This document shows positions 1 to 8,135 of a stretch of 64,000 nucleotides of DNA, one piece after another. Source of the stretch: an uncultured Sphaerochaeta sp. (GTDB lineage: Bacteria; Spirochaetota; Spirochaetia; Sphaerochaetales; Sphaerochaetaceae). Where the stretch lies: positions 1,736,001 to 1,800,000 of the forward strand of contig NZ_OY781939.1 of the NCBI RefSeq assembly GCF_963677315.1, given 5' to 3'. Position 1 is the first letter of the stretch. Each line of letters starts with the position of its first letter. The position numbers and the translations under genes were made by a program. Under the pieces are notes generated by a model, which made no database searches, was not told the origin of the DNA, and saw only the letters and a list, made by a program, of their open reading frames with translations.

Positions 1-338
1 CCGGCTTGCAGTTGTTCTAAAAGTTCCGTGTTATTTCCCAGTGCTGATGCTGCAAACACTTTTGCAGTAATACGTCCTCCGGTTTTTTCTGACAGGATAT
101 CCCCAATTTGTTTTGATGCCACATCAATAGGGACTCCAGATTGACTTACGTGGGCAATTTTAATAGTGACCTTGTCACCTTTGGTGTAATCAATATCTCC
201 TTCTGCAGTTTTTACACTTTCTTCTGGTATTTGCTGGTTATCAGTGGAACTCGTCAGATTACTTTTATTGCAACCGATGAAAGTTACAGAAAGAGCAACA
301 AGGATAACAAACAGGGCAATAGTTTTCATACGCTTCAT
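1..338 (-). CDS. dctP: TRAP transporter substrate-binding protein, DctP family (5' part only)
   Basis: The first ~112 codons of a gene that runs off the left edge. The product starts MKRMKTIALFVILVALSVTF and has a lipoprotein-type signal ending in F-I-G-C at about residue 22. A Ser/Thr/Gln linker follows, and then the DctP opening strand (VTIKIAHVSQSG) and the S-A-L-G-N-N-T-E-L-L-E-Q-L-Q-A-G stretch typical of TRAP binding proteins. It would bind an organic acid or sugar acid outside the membrane and deliver it to DctQM, presumably encoded further left. Start 338 is preceded by AGGAG; an internal ATG at 329 is the alternative. It is divergent from the PucR-DctP regulator gene. Confidence 0.85.
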   Translation of the reverse strand, partial: MKRMKTIALFVILVALSVTFIGCNKSNLTSSTDNQQIPEESVKTAEGDIDYTKGDKVTIKIAHVSQSGVPIDVASKQIGDILSEKTGGRITAKVFAASALGNNTELLEQLQA

Positions 339-620
339 AGTATTTCTCCTCTTTTCTTTAATAATGTCATTATAGTCAAGCGTCGGGGTAACCCACAATT
401 ATCCTCATTGTCTAAAATTATCTCCGTTCTATTGTATCTACAGCACAAAGCAAAAGGCGAGTATATTAAATAAAATACCTGCATATACGTAAAAAGCTTC
501 GACTATTCATAAAATCATCTAGATTTATCCGGTCATTTTTGTATCGACAGCACAGTATTATAGGTTTTTTATATATGATAGACTGCTTAAACTAGATATT
601 ACTACCAAAATGAGGTGGCA
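339..620. promoter_or_regulatory. divergent promoter region with a direct-repeat operator candidate
   Basis: AT-rich spacer between the leftward TRAP gene and the rightward regulator gene. It contains two near-identical 15-mers, TGTATCTACAGCACA (433-447) and TGTATCGACAGCACA (540-554), in the same orientation 107 bp apart and differing at one base. Each has TGT...ACA ends. They are the best candidates for binding sites of one of the two PucR-type regulators. No firm -35/-10 pair is assigned. Confidence 0.5.
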
Positions 621-2690
621 ATGTACCTAACCCACAATGATGTTCAGACTACCATTTCCCTTTTGCAAGCTACTTTTGACATCCCTACTGCTCTTGTAGA
701 CTTACAATGGAACATACTTGGATTGACACAGATGCAGGCATCCACGCAGCTGCAAAAAATTATTAGATACTGTGCATCATCCGAAAATCCGACACAAATA
801 GCGAGAGACATGCTGGCAACTCTTTTCACTTTTTCTTATCAGAGAAAAACAATATGTCATATTCTCCTGCTGAAAGCCAATGCCGAGGCATACTGCCAGT
901 TCATCGCTTCTCTACTTACCTTGCATATGCAGTCTCATGTCGAAGTAGTGCCTAACCACCCCTTCAACATCCGTACCATGTTGGTAAACCAGTTAGCAAA
1001 TACCAGTGGAACCAACCCGGAGATAGCTACTTTTCTTTCGGAACTTGGCTACACAGAGGAGACACCTCGATGTGCCATCCTTCTCTTTTTATCCTATCCT
1101 GAAAGTCTGCCTACCAAATTTGACCTCAATTTTCTGGAAACCAGTTATACCCAGATGATGCAAGATTCTGACCTATTTAGTAAAGAAGATATATATGGTC
1201 CTTTGAATGCCGATCAATTTATAATATACAAACAAGTTGAATCCTTGCAGTTTCCTTTTTACAAGGAGAAAATTGTTTCTTTTGTTGCCTATTTGAAAAC
1301 AATGTTCTTGCAACATTATGGGATTACCATTCAAGCTACGGCCGGCACCCCCTATACGCAGTTAACTTCTCTGAAACAGAGTTACAAAGAAGCAATGTTT
1401 CTACAATCGAACTTTGCATATCTATATACAAGAGAGGAACCCTGTATTTTCTTGGACCAGAATATTTTTGAGTACCTGACATCCTTGCTCCCTCATTCAT
1501 ACTTGAAGACTCGGTTCAAACCCTTTGATCATTTACTGCAGGAAAATCCTGCATGCAGGGAAACTCTCCTGGCCTTAACAAAAAGGAATACCAATCTGGT
1601 ATGTTGTGCTAAGGAGTTATGCCTGCATCGGAATACAGTACTCCAACGTTTTACCAAGTTGAAATCTTTGTTGGATATAAATCCTCTGTACCATGATAAG
1701 GATCGATTGATTTTACGTTCCTACGCATTATATCAGAATAAACGAATCGATCTTCATGTAGGGATCATTATACAACCCAATAGTGTGTTGCATCAGGGAA
1801 TGCAAAAAATGGCTGAGGTCATTGCAAAGAAAAGTGGCGATAATATGGTACTAAACATTCATACCATTTCTACTTCAGGGGATAATCACATGCTCTTTGA
1901 ACTGCTTTGCCAAGGGTCCTTGGATGTTGTTGTGGTAGCAAGCAGTGCATTGAACAATGCGACAAATAACCGTTCCGCTCTTCTCGAATTGCCCTTCCTC
2001 TTTGATTCTTATGAAGAAGCCCGTCAGCTTATGAAGGACCTTATTATTCCAGAATTGGATGGGCCTCTTGTAGCTATAGGAGCAAAGTGTTTGGGTCTCT
2101 GGTCAATGGGATGGCGATATATTACTTCTAGAGATGCTCCCATTCAGAGACCTTACGATATGCAAGGAAAGAAAATGCGCATCATGTACAACGATACAAT
2201 GACAGAATATTTTAAAAACCTTGGAACGATTCCCATCCAAATGAACTATGGTGATGTTGCAAAATCCTTAGAAACAGGAATTATCGATTGTCAGGAAAAT
2301 CCCTACAGTAACATTCTGGAAATGCAGTTCTACCAATACCAAAAGTACATCACCCTTTTAAAATTCCACCTCAGTACTGAGGCTTGCCTTATTTCTCAGC
2401 AAACCTGGACAAAGCTTTCGGAACCTCAACGAGCCATTATAATTTCGGCAATGGAAGAGACCACCGAATGGATTTACAGGGAGCAACAAATTTTCAATGC
2501 GCAATGTTGCAATACATTAGTAGAAGAAAAAGGGATGGAATTGGTTGATGTCTCTCACCAGCAGGAATTGGAATGGAGGGCTTTTGCCAAAGAGTTGTAT
2601 GTGGATACATCCAACCAAGATTTATTAAAAAAAATTATCCGTGCAAAGAAGGCTGATCATGCAAAAAAACAATCTCGATACATTTTATGA
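621..2690 (+). CDS. PucR/CdaR-type transcriptional regulator fused to a cytoplasmic DctP (TRAP) ligand-binding domain
   Basis: 689 residues. The N-terminal ~310 residues resemble the sensory part of CdaR/PucR regulators. Residues ~316-372 form the PucR C-terminal helix-turn-helix: CAKELCLHRNTVLQRFTKL, then the D-I-N-P-L-Y-H-D-K-D-R-L-I-L ending. Normally such proteins stop here. This one continues from ~378 to ~670 with a complete TRAP binding-protein fold, including the ligand Arg (KKMRIM, R520), the long-helix region and the IIDCQENPY signature of DctP. There is no signal peptide or membrane segment, so the domain should act in the cytoplasm as a ligand sensor. ATG 621 is chosen over GTG 615 because GAGG lies at 612-615. 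It is divergent from a dctP gene and overlaps the next regulator. The role as sensor of the TRAP substrate is inference. Confidence 0.85.
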   Translation: MYLTHNDVQTTISLLQATFDIPTALVDLQWNILGLTQMQASTQLQKIIRYCASSENPTQIARDMLATLFTFSYQRKTICHILLLKANAEAYCQFIASLLTLHMQSHVEVVPNHPFNIRTMLVNQLANTSGTNPEIATFLSELGYTEETPRCAILLFLSYPESLPTKFDLNFLETSYTQMMQDSDLFSKEDIYGPLNADQFIIYKQVESLQFPFYKEKIVSFVAYLKTMFLQHYGITIQATAGTPYTQLTSLKQSYKEAMFLQSNFAYLYTREEPCIFLDQNIFEYLTSLLPHSYLKTRFKPFDHLLQENPACRETLLALTKRNTNLVCCAKELCLHRNTVLQRFTKLKSLLDINPLYHDKDRLILRSYALYQNKRIDLHVGIIIQPNSVLHQGMQKMAEVIAKKSGDNMVLNIHTISTSGDNHMLFELLCQGSLDVVVVASSALNNATNNRSALLELPFLFDSYEEARQLMKDLIIPELDGPLVAIGAKCLGLWSMGWRYITSRDAPIQRPYDMQGKKMRIMYNDTMTEYFKNLGTIPIQMNYGDVAKSLETGIIDCQENPYSNILEMQFYQYQKYITLLKFHLSTEACLISQQTWTKLSEPQRAIIISAMEETTEWIYREQQIFNAQCCNTLVEEKGMELVDVSHQQELEWRAFAKELYVDTSNQDLLKKIIRAKKADHAKKQSRYIL

Positions 2691-3798
2691 GACGCTTTGC
2701 CTCTCATTCCCTCAAACCTCGATACTTGCTATATCTTCAGAAGGAAAGTATTTATTTGATCGATATGAAGATAAATATCGCTGGGCATCGTTTTGTACAT
2801 ATAACAATAGGAAGGAAGCCTCCACAGTAGTATGTGAAGAGCAGTCGTTCTATAAAATATGCCTGCCTTTTGAGGCTTTTCAATTTTTTATTTTTATGCA
2901 GGAAGGTCTGTTCCCAGATGTGTTTATTCCTGCAAATATGGTAGATTCGCTTGCAAAGATGGTTGGGTCATTGCAAAAGGATGTCGACAAAAGCAGCCGG
3001 TATGCATTCCAAAGTGACTATGCCTTGTTTATTGACCAATTGTTCTATGCTTCCAGCGCTAGCCATATCACCTATACCTCGTTGTTGGCTACCAAACTGG
3101 GAATAGACCTCTCACTGAATCGACTGGTCTGTCTTCTCTATATCAAGGACCGTGAAGGAATGCCGCTTGCTGATTCTAGGTTGCTGTATGCACTGATTCG
3201 TACAATCAGAACCAGAATGACAAATAAGAACCAGGATATTGTGGGACTTCTGGGTACTAGTCGGATAGTCTACTGCCCGTATGCCGAAACAGATTTTTTC
3301 TCTCGGGAGAAGTTGGAAAACCAGCTGCAGGCTCTCGCAGCTACGCTTGCTAATACATACCCAGTAATAGTCTCCGTCAGTGTAGGTCTCTATGCCCAAC
3401 ATGTGCTTGAGTATGGACAGAGTTTGAGATCAATTCCGGCTGTGGTTCAACAGAATACTTCGAACAAATCGGGTAGTATTATCTTTGCTGAAGACCATCT
3501 AGTTGATTATCTTCTTCAGATAATCCCCAAATCTGTCTTGGATCATTTTTTAGGATATGCAGTACACTATCTTCAAGAAAATCCTGTTGTATATGAGACG
3601 CTTCAAGCCTTGGTTTGCAATGATATGGATATCTATTCTACGGCAACGCAACTACAGGTGCATAGAAATACCGTAATATTTCGGATCAATCAGATCAAAG
3701 AGGTTCTTTCTCTAAATCCTCTTCACCAGGACAGTGATCGGTTCAAGGTTATACTTATCTATACATATGCACGAACCCATTTAAACAAGGAGATATAA
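2659..3798 (+). CDS. PucR/CdaR-family transcriptional regulator
   Basis: 379 residues. The C-terminal ~60 residues are a PucR-type helix-turn-helix (A-T-Q-L-Q-V-H-R-N-T-V-I-F-R-I-N-Q-I followed by L-N-P-L-H-Q-D-S-D-R-F). The middle (~130-300) looks like the degenerate GGDEF-like domain of CdaR. It lacks the DctP domain of its upstream neighbour. It overlaps the 3' end of that gene by 32 bp in another frame. ATG 2659 follows AGAAGG and is preferred to the GTG at 2641. The overlap implies translational coupling, so the two may act as a hetero-oligomer or as partners on the TRAP operon promoter (inference). Confidence 0.85.
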   Translation: MQKNNLDTFYETLCLSFPQTSILAISSEGKYLFDRYEDKYRWASFCTYNNRKEASTVVCEEQSFYKICLPFEAFQFFIFMQEGLFPDVFIPANMVDSLAKMVGSLQKDVDKSSRYAFQSDYALFIDQLFYASSASHITYTSLLATKLGIDLSLNRLVCLLYIKDREGMPLADSRLLYALIRTIRTRMTNKNQDIVGLLGTSRIVYCPYAETDFFSREKLENQLQALAATLANTYPVIVSVSVGLYAQHVLEYGQSLRSIPAVVQQNTSNKSGSIIFAEDHLVDYLLQIIPKSVLDHFLGYAVHYLQENPVVYETLQALVCNDMDIYSTATQLQVHRNTVIFRINQIKEVLSLNPLHQDSDRFKVILIYTYARTHLNKEI

Positions 3799-3861
3799 GA
3801 CCAATCTTATTTGGTGTAAAACATTACTCCTACAGAAGAGAATTCTGCATCGCTTTCACCA

Positions 3862-3933
3862 AGCGCGATGCATGAAGTAAAGAGGAATGGAAAAGGTGGG
3901 GTGAGGGTATATCAATGGGCAAATGGTTGTTAA
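3862..3933 (+). pseudogene. remnant of a GGDEF domain C-terminus
   Basis: The plus strand here reads S-A-M-H-E-V-K-R-N-G-K-G-G-V-R-V-Y and then a stop. This is almost the same as the end of the GGDEF fragment at 22540-22845 (S-A-M-Y-E-V-K-R-N-G-K-G-G-V-R-M-Y). No upstream coding part survives. An 8-bp stem (3846-3853 / 3865-3872) without a T-tract overlaps the remnant. It marks an older gene lost before the present diguanylate cyclase gene. Confidence 0.7.
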
Positions 3934-4061
3934 AACCTCATAGTTTCAATACAAATACTGATAGGGTATACATATCTTTCTTGTGTTATAATTCTTATTG
4001 GGTTCCTAAATCCCGCGTTCCATGATAGCGTTAGGTACTATCATTTGACACGGGGTATCGT

Positions 4062-5198
4062 ATGTGGTTTCTGCTCTTTTCCATGTCATTCAAACGCAAA
4101 CTAATCTTTCTTCTCCTCTGCTCGGTGACTGCCGCAGTTGCTCCGGTTGCCTATTATGTGTATGAGGAGACCAAGGAGATCCTGGTTCAGGAAACACAGG
4201 AAAAAGCGATTGATATTGCCGTTACCATCTCAGCATTCCTGACTGATGAGATAAGCGAATACCGTGCACTTTCTGAGGCTGAAAGCTTATTGGTCGGAAG
4301 CGAACTGGAAGCGTATTACCTGAGTCGAAATACCATCTTCCAAGAGATAAAGAACCATACCGATGTCGACTTTGTCTTCACTGGTGCGTATGTGGATGAA
4401 AAGACCAATCGTTATATCTTGGACGGGGAAGACCCCACAAGTGAGTTTTTCTCTCCCTTCGGTAGTATCGACCCACTGAACCCCCTGGAAAAGGAAGTGT
4501 ACCTCACAGGCAAACCTGTCGCTAGTGAAATTGAGGAAGACCCCATTTGGGGTGAGTACCTCACCGGGTACAGTGCGATCATCGACCATCGTGACAACAC
4601 ACTGGTGGGATGGGTCGGCGTAGATTACGAGTCTTCAGCCATCCAAGTTCGTTATGCACGAGTGTCCTGGATACTGGGCATCTGCTTTGCTCTGTTTATC
4701 GTCACCACCTCAGCGGTGTTATATTTCATTATCCTCTTCATCCATGGCCGTATCCATAGTGACTACCTGACCAAGTTGGAAAACAGCAGGTCTTTCTCAC
4801 GGTATCTCGCTCATCTGATCAAGCAGAAGATCCCATTCTTCCTCTTCATGCTGGATGTAGACAAGTTCAAGGCGATCAACGACACGTACGGCCATAGAGT
4901 TGGAGATATTGTACTTTCCCAAATTGCAAAACGACTGGATGAGACAACCCAGCTTGCAGGTAAGTGTTTCCGCTACGGTGGCGACGAGTTCACCATCCTC
5001 TATCCCACCAGTTCACTTGCCAAGGCTGAACTTCTGAAAGAGGAAATCCAGGCAGAGATCGAAACTATCACTGTACCAGAACTACGAGGCACACACCTTG
5101 CAATAAGTGTAGGGCTTGCAGCTTGGCAGGAAGACATGAGCGCAGAAGAACTGCTTCGTAAAGCTGACAAGGAACTCTATAGAGATAAGAAGCGGTGA
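4062..5198 (+). CDS. membrane-anchored diguanylate cyclase with extracytoplasmic sensor domain
   Basis: 378 residues. Transmembrane segments lie at about 12-32 and 203-228, with a ~170-residue periplasmic region between them that is probably Cache-like. A C-terminal GGDEF domain follows. It has the metal-binding D-V-D-K-F-K-A-I-N-D-T-Y-G-H strand and an intact R-Y-G-G-D-E-F active loop, so c-di-GMP synthesis from GTP is expected. The inhibitory RxxD site is absent: Q-L-A-G occupies its place, five residues before GGDEF. The first ATG is used, and an ATG at 4083 is possible; neither has a strong ribosome site. The GFA-like gene follows in the same direction. Confidence 0.88.
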   Translation: MWFLLFSMSFKRKLIFLLLCSVTAAVAPVAYYVYEETKEILVQETQEKAIDIAVTISAFLTDEISEYRALSEAESLLVGSELEAYYLSRNTIFQEIKNHTDVDFVFTGAYVDEKTNRYILDGEDPTSEFFSPFGSIDPLNPLEKEVYLTGKPVASEIEEDPIWGEYLTGYSAIIDHRDNTLVGWVGVDYESSAIQVRYARVSWILGICFALFIVTTSAVLYFIILFIHGRIHSDYLTKLENSRSFSRYLAHLIKQKIPFFLFMLDVDKFKAINDTYGHRVGDIVLSQIAKRLDETTQLAGKCFRYGGDEFTILYPTSSLAKAELLKEEIQAEIETITVPELRGTHLAISVGLAAWQEDMSAEELLRKADKELYRDKKR

Positions 5199-5248
5199 GT
5201 CAGTTCTTGCCAAGGCAACTCGCTGTTCTTTCAAAAACCTGCCTTTAC

Positions 5249-5707
5249 ACTACTGGACAAGCTTCCCAGAACCAAGCACCATAGAGGGACGAGGAGGTGC
5301 CGATGCACAAGCACAAAGGTTCATGTCTCTGTGGAAAAGTAACATTTGAGGTAGAAGGTGACTTTGAGTCTTTCTTTCTCTGTCATTGCAACCTATGCCG
5401 TAAGGATACAGGTTCAGCCCATGCAGCCAATCTGTTCTCCTCTTCAGCTCACCTCAAATGGCTCTCAGGAGAGAACCTGGTGAAAACCTTTGACTTTCAG
5501 GGAAGCGGGCATATCAAGAGCTTCTGCACCGAATGCGGGTCAGCACTCCCCAATCTCCAGATGGGAGGAAAGCTGCTGGTAGTACCAGCCGGATCGCTCG
5601 ACAGCGAGGTATCCCTTCGTCCCAATGCCCATATCTTCAACTCCGATAAGGCATCCTGGGATCATGACCTGGAGCATATCCACCGTTTTGAAGGGCTGCC
5701 GGAATAG
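5249..5707. repeat. 459-bp direct repeat, copy 1 (GFA gene plus upstream leader)
   Basis: Aligns without gaps to 22969-23427 with about 22 substitutions counted by eye (~95% identity). The repeat includes ~54 bp upstream of the start codon as well as the whole gene. Substitutions are concentrated in the leader and in synonymous positions, apart from the Cys-to-Gly change in copy 2. Confidence 0.9.
5303..5707 (+). CDS. GFA / CENP-V family zinc protein (copy 1, intact)
   Basis: 134 residues. It carries the full cysteine set of the glutathione-dependent formaldehyde-activating-like family: C8-x-C10, C27-x-C29-x2-C32 and C75-x2-C78 (S-F-C-T-E-C-G-S). These hold two zinc ions in the beta-tent fold. 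The family name comes from one member; the real substrate here is unknown and the protein may be a small-molecule S-adduct lyase or simply a zinc protein. ATG 5303 sits 5 nt after GAGGAGG (5291-5297). A near-identical copy lies at 23023-23427 that has lost C78. Confidence 0.85.
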   Translation: MHKHKGSCLCGKVTFEVEGDFESFFLCHCNLCRKDTGSAHAANLFSSSAHLKWLSGENLVKTFDFQGSGHIKSFCTECGSALPNLQMGGKLLVVPAGSLDSEVSLRPNAHIFNSDKASWDHDLEHIHRFEGLPE

Positions 5708-6269
5708 GCAAGATAGGAGCACAACCTCTCCTACCTTCTCCTCCTGATCGGAAGGGCAAATAAGGAAGTCATTTAAAACTTATATCACCAGATTTCGGTC
5801 GTTTTGATACAAGCAAAGAAGCATTTCTCACCACGCATCATTCTTTGGTTTTTATTTGTTACAGGTCTAAGTTACAGATGTTATTCCATCTATAAGACGT
5901 GGTAATGAGTTTAATTGCCTTACTGGACCACTCATAGATTGTGGACAACACATATTACAGAAGCCCATCATGATAGATGTCTCTATCAACCGTTTCAATG
6001 TGTACATCAGTATTTTCCTCTTCCATAAAACTGAGGAAAGTACTGAGATACTAGCAAGAACCGCCGACAGTACAATATATATAGTTAAAACTCAGTATTA
6101 TCGTACAAAAGTGATATGTACTACCGTAAATCTCCTCCCAATGGTACAAGACATGATGCTTGATAGGTTAGCATATTTGGAGAGAGTAATTAAAATGCGT
6201 GTTCTGTATCTCTTCCACCAGGATACCTACAAGAATTTTGCAGGCATCCTGCTTCATTTGGCCTTTCTA
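5708..6269. other. intergenic region, no gene seen
   Basis: 562 bp between convergent genes. The plus strand can be read open from 5970 into the antisense of the next gene, but this reading has no ribosome site or family signature. No T-tract terminator was recognised. Confidence 0.5.
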
Positions 6270-7259
6270 TTAATACTTTTCTTGCCACATATACCTGCGA
6301 TAGTGGTAATCATGATTCTTGGCGATAGCCAATGCCCTGAGATACACATTGTTGAGAATGGGAGAAAAGAGCAGATGGTTGAAATATTCACTGACACGCT
6401 TATCAATTCTACTCAAGCCCAACTCTTTTGCATCCAAAACATAGATATTCTGATCTGTATGCTTCTTTAAGAAAGCGAGCACTCGTTCATCAGCAGGTCT
6501 GGTCCTCCCTTCGCTAATGAGGATGAACATGGGAAGATTCTTGTCAGTGCATTCAAACGGACCATGCACGAACTCACAGGTATTGACTGTTGGAGAAGAA
6601 ATCCACTGCATCTCCTCCAAATTACAAATAGAGAAAATATACCCAGCTCCATAGGCCGGGCCTCCAGCTAACACCCAGATAACCGACTCATTCTTATTTC
6701 TCTCAGCCCACTTCTTTGCCAAGGGGAGGGTATAATTCCAAGCATCTCGATACACACGGTCGAGTACACTAAAACTCTCGATTGCTAAATCAAAATGCTC
6801 ATAATTTTCCAATTTTTTCAAAAGTACCATAGCAAGGAACAATCCATAACTCGCATTCATCTCAGAGGCTTCTGTCTCGTCATAGGAAATGCTTTCATAG
6901 GCAAACGAGTAGTCACAAACTTCGGTAAGTTTCGATTCCTCGATGTAGAGCGCTATGGTAGTAGCACCTCTCTCCTTTGCAAGAGATGCAGCATCACAGG
7001 TTTCTGCAGTGCCTCGCATGGAACACAGTATGACCAACGAGTTTTTTCCTAGGCTGGAGGGGGGAGCAAGGAAGAACTCATTGCTGGTGAAGCTCTGTGA
7101 GCGCAAGCTCTTACTTTCTCGATCCATAAAATACTGGGCAGGGAAAAAACCACCGTTTGACCCCCCAGCTGCTACCCAGAATACTTGCTTCAAACCGCCA
7201 TCGGCCTTTCTAGCCTTCACAATCTCTTCAATACATGCGTTTACCCGTTTCCTATCCAT
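6270..7259 (-). CDS. SIS-domain protein, FrlB-like (fructosamine-6-phosphate deglycase family), paralogue B
   Basis: 329 residues with two SIS folds. Family marks are A-A-G-G-S near the N-terminus, L-C-S-M-R-G-T-A-E-T (the first sugar-phosphate loop), E-M-Q-W-I-S-S, C-E-F-V-H-G-P-F-E and the H-x3-Y-R-R-Y-M end. FrlB/FraB enzymes share this end (R-R-Y...E-Y) and the E-F-x-H-G-P block with its catalytic acid. The expected reaction is cleavage of a phosphorylated Amadori compound into glucose-6-phosphate and an amine or amino acid. It is the last gene of the leftward cluster, 39 bp after the FrlC-like gene. Two more paralogues in this window are at 12087 and 17135. Exact substrate unknown. Confidence 0.78.
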   Translation of the reverse strand: MDRKRVNACIEEIVKARKADGGLKQVFWVAAGGSNGGFFPAQYFMDRESKSLRSQSFTSNEFFLAPPSSLGKNSLVILCSMRGTAETCDAASLAKERGATTIALYIEESKLTEVCDYSFAYESISYDETEASEMNASYGLFLAMVLLKKLENYEHFDLAIESFSVLDRVYRDAWNYTLPLAKKWAERNKNESVIWVLAGGPAYGAGYIFSICNLEEMQWISSPTVNTCEFVHGPFECTDKNLPMFILISEGRTRPADERVLAFLKKHTDQNIYVLDAKELGLSRIDKRVSEYFNHLLFSPILNNVYLRALAIAKNHDYHYRRYMWQEKY

Positions 7260-7298
7260 CCTTGACTCCTCTTCCTCTCATCGTCCTGATGAGGTTCG

Positions 7299-8135
7299 TT
7301 AATCTGTAATAAATGGGTCAATCCAATCGAGACATCGTTGCAATGCCATCTTTGGGTTGTCATAATACCGTTCATTGGTAATTTCAAACGTCATTGCTCC
7401 TTCATACCTTGCACTTTGCAAGGCATAAAGGCTTGTTGAAAGGGGAACAAGGCCATCTCCTGGAACCAGATGACCTCCTGGCATCCCATCTACGAGATGC
7501 ACATGTGCAAGCATTGTGTTTCGCTTTTTTGCTTCCTTGATATATGCTTCAGCAGTCTGCCCATACCTCCATGCCATATCAGTGTCAACCATACAATGCA
7601 TGTTAGTTGACGCAACACTGTCATATAGATTGAAAAGTTCTTCTGCTAGGATAGCAACATTGGTAGTAGTATTTGTGAGATGTTCCAACACCAAGGAGAC
7701 TCCAAGTTTCTGGGCAAATGAATCGAGCAGGTGCAGAGATTCTACCGTACGAAAAAATGTCACTGCCGGATCAACACTCCGATACCCATTTCCTGGGGTA
7801 ACGAGAAACAAAGGGCTCTCCAAGAGACTTGCACTTTCCAAGGCCCAAAGCAGGTACCGCAGACTTCTTTTCCTGATTGTCTCATCCTCACTTCCAATAT
7901 TGATTGGATAGGCACACTGCTCAGGAGTGACACAAATAACACGCAATCCCCTACTTATGATTTCATGCTTTAGTTTAGAAACTTCCTCAATACCCATGTC
8001 ATCCAACCCCAAGTGAGGGGAAGCAGCCCAAACCTCTATGTTCTCAATACCAAGAGAGATTGTGTCATCGAGAAATTGAGTAAAAGGGTATAATGGATAG
8101 GGATAATTGCCGAGTGCAATTTGCGATCGCTTCAT
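7299..8135 (-). CDS. frlC: sugar-phosphate isomerase/epimerase, FrlC-like
   Basis: 278 residues, xylose-isomerase-like TIM barrel. It follows remembered E. coli FrlC (fructoselysine 3-epimerase) block by block: L-G-I-E-N-I-E-V-W near 30, V-L-E-H-L-T with E151, M-V-D-T-D with D184, H-V-H-L-V-D with H213, the V-P-G-D-G-L-V-P-L loop, and F-E-I with E251. These supply the metal-binding residues. It would interconvert epimers of the sugar part of an Amadori compound so that the deglycase can act. It overlaps the permease gene by 4 bp (8132-8135). The 3-epimerase specificity is inferred from the cluster. Confidence 0.72.
   Translation of the reverse strand: MKRSQIALGNYPYPLYPFTQFLDDTISLGIENIEVWAASPHLGLDDMGIEEVSKLKHEIISRGLRVICVTPEQCAYPINIGSEDETIRKRSLRYLLWALESASLLESPLFLVTPGNGYRSVDPAVTFFRTVESLHLLDSFAQKLGVSLVLEHLTNTTTNVAILAEELFNLYDSVASTNMHCMVDTDMAWRYGQTAEAYIKEAKKRNTMLAHVHLVDGMPGGHLVPGDGLVPLSTSLYALQSARYEGAMTFEITNERYYDNPKMALQRCLDWIDPFITD

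Noticed and set aside
3846..3872. 8-bp stem as terminator of the regulator pair
   Set aside because: No T-tract and it overlaps a GGDEF remnant; not called as a terminator.
5970..6470. Open frame of ~166 codons on the plus strand
   Set aside because: No ribosome site or family pattern; its right half is antisense to a clear SIS gene.
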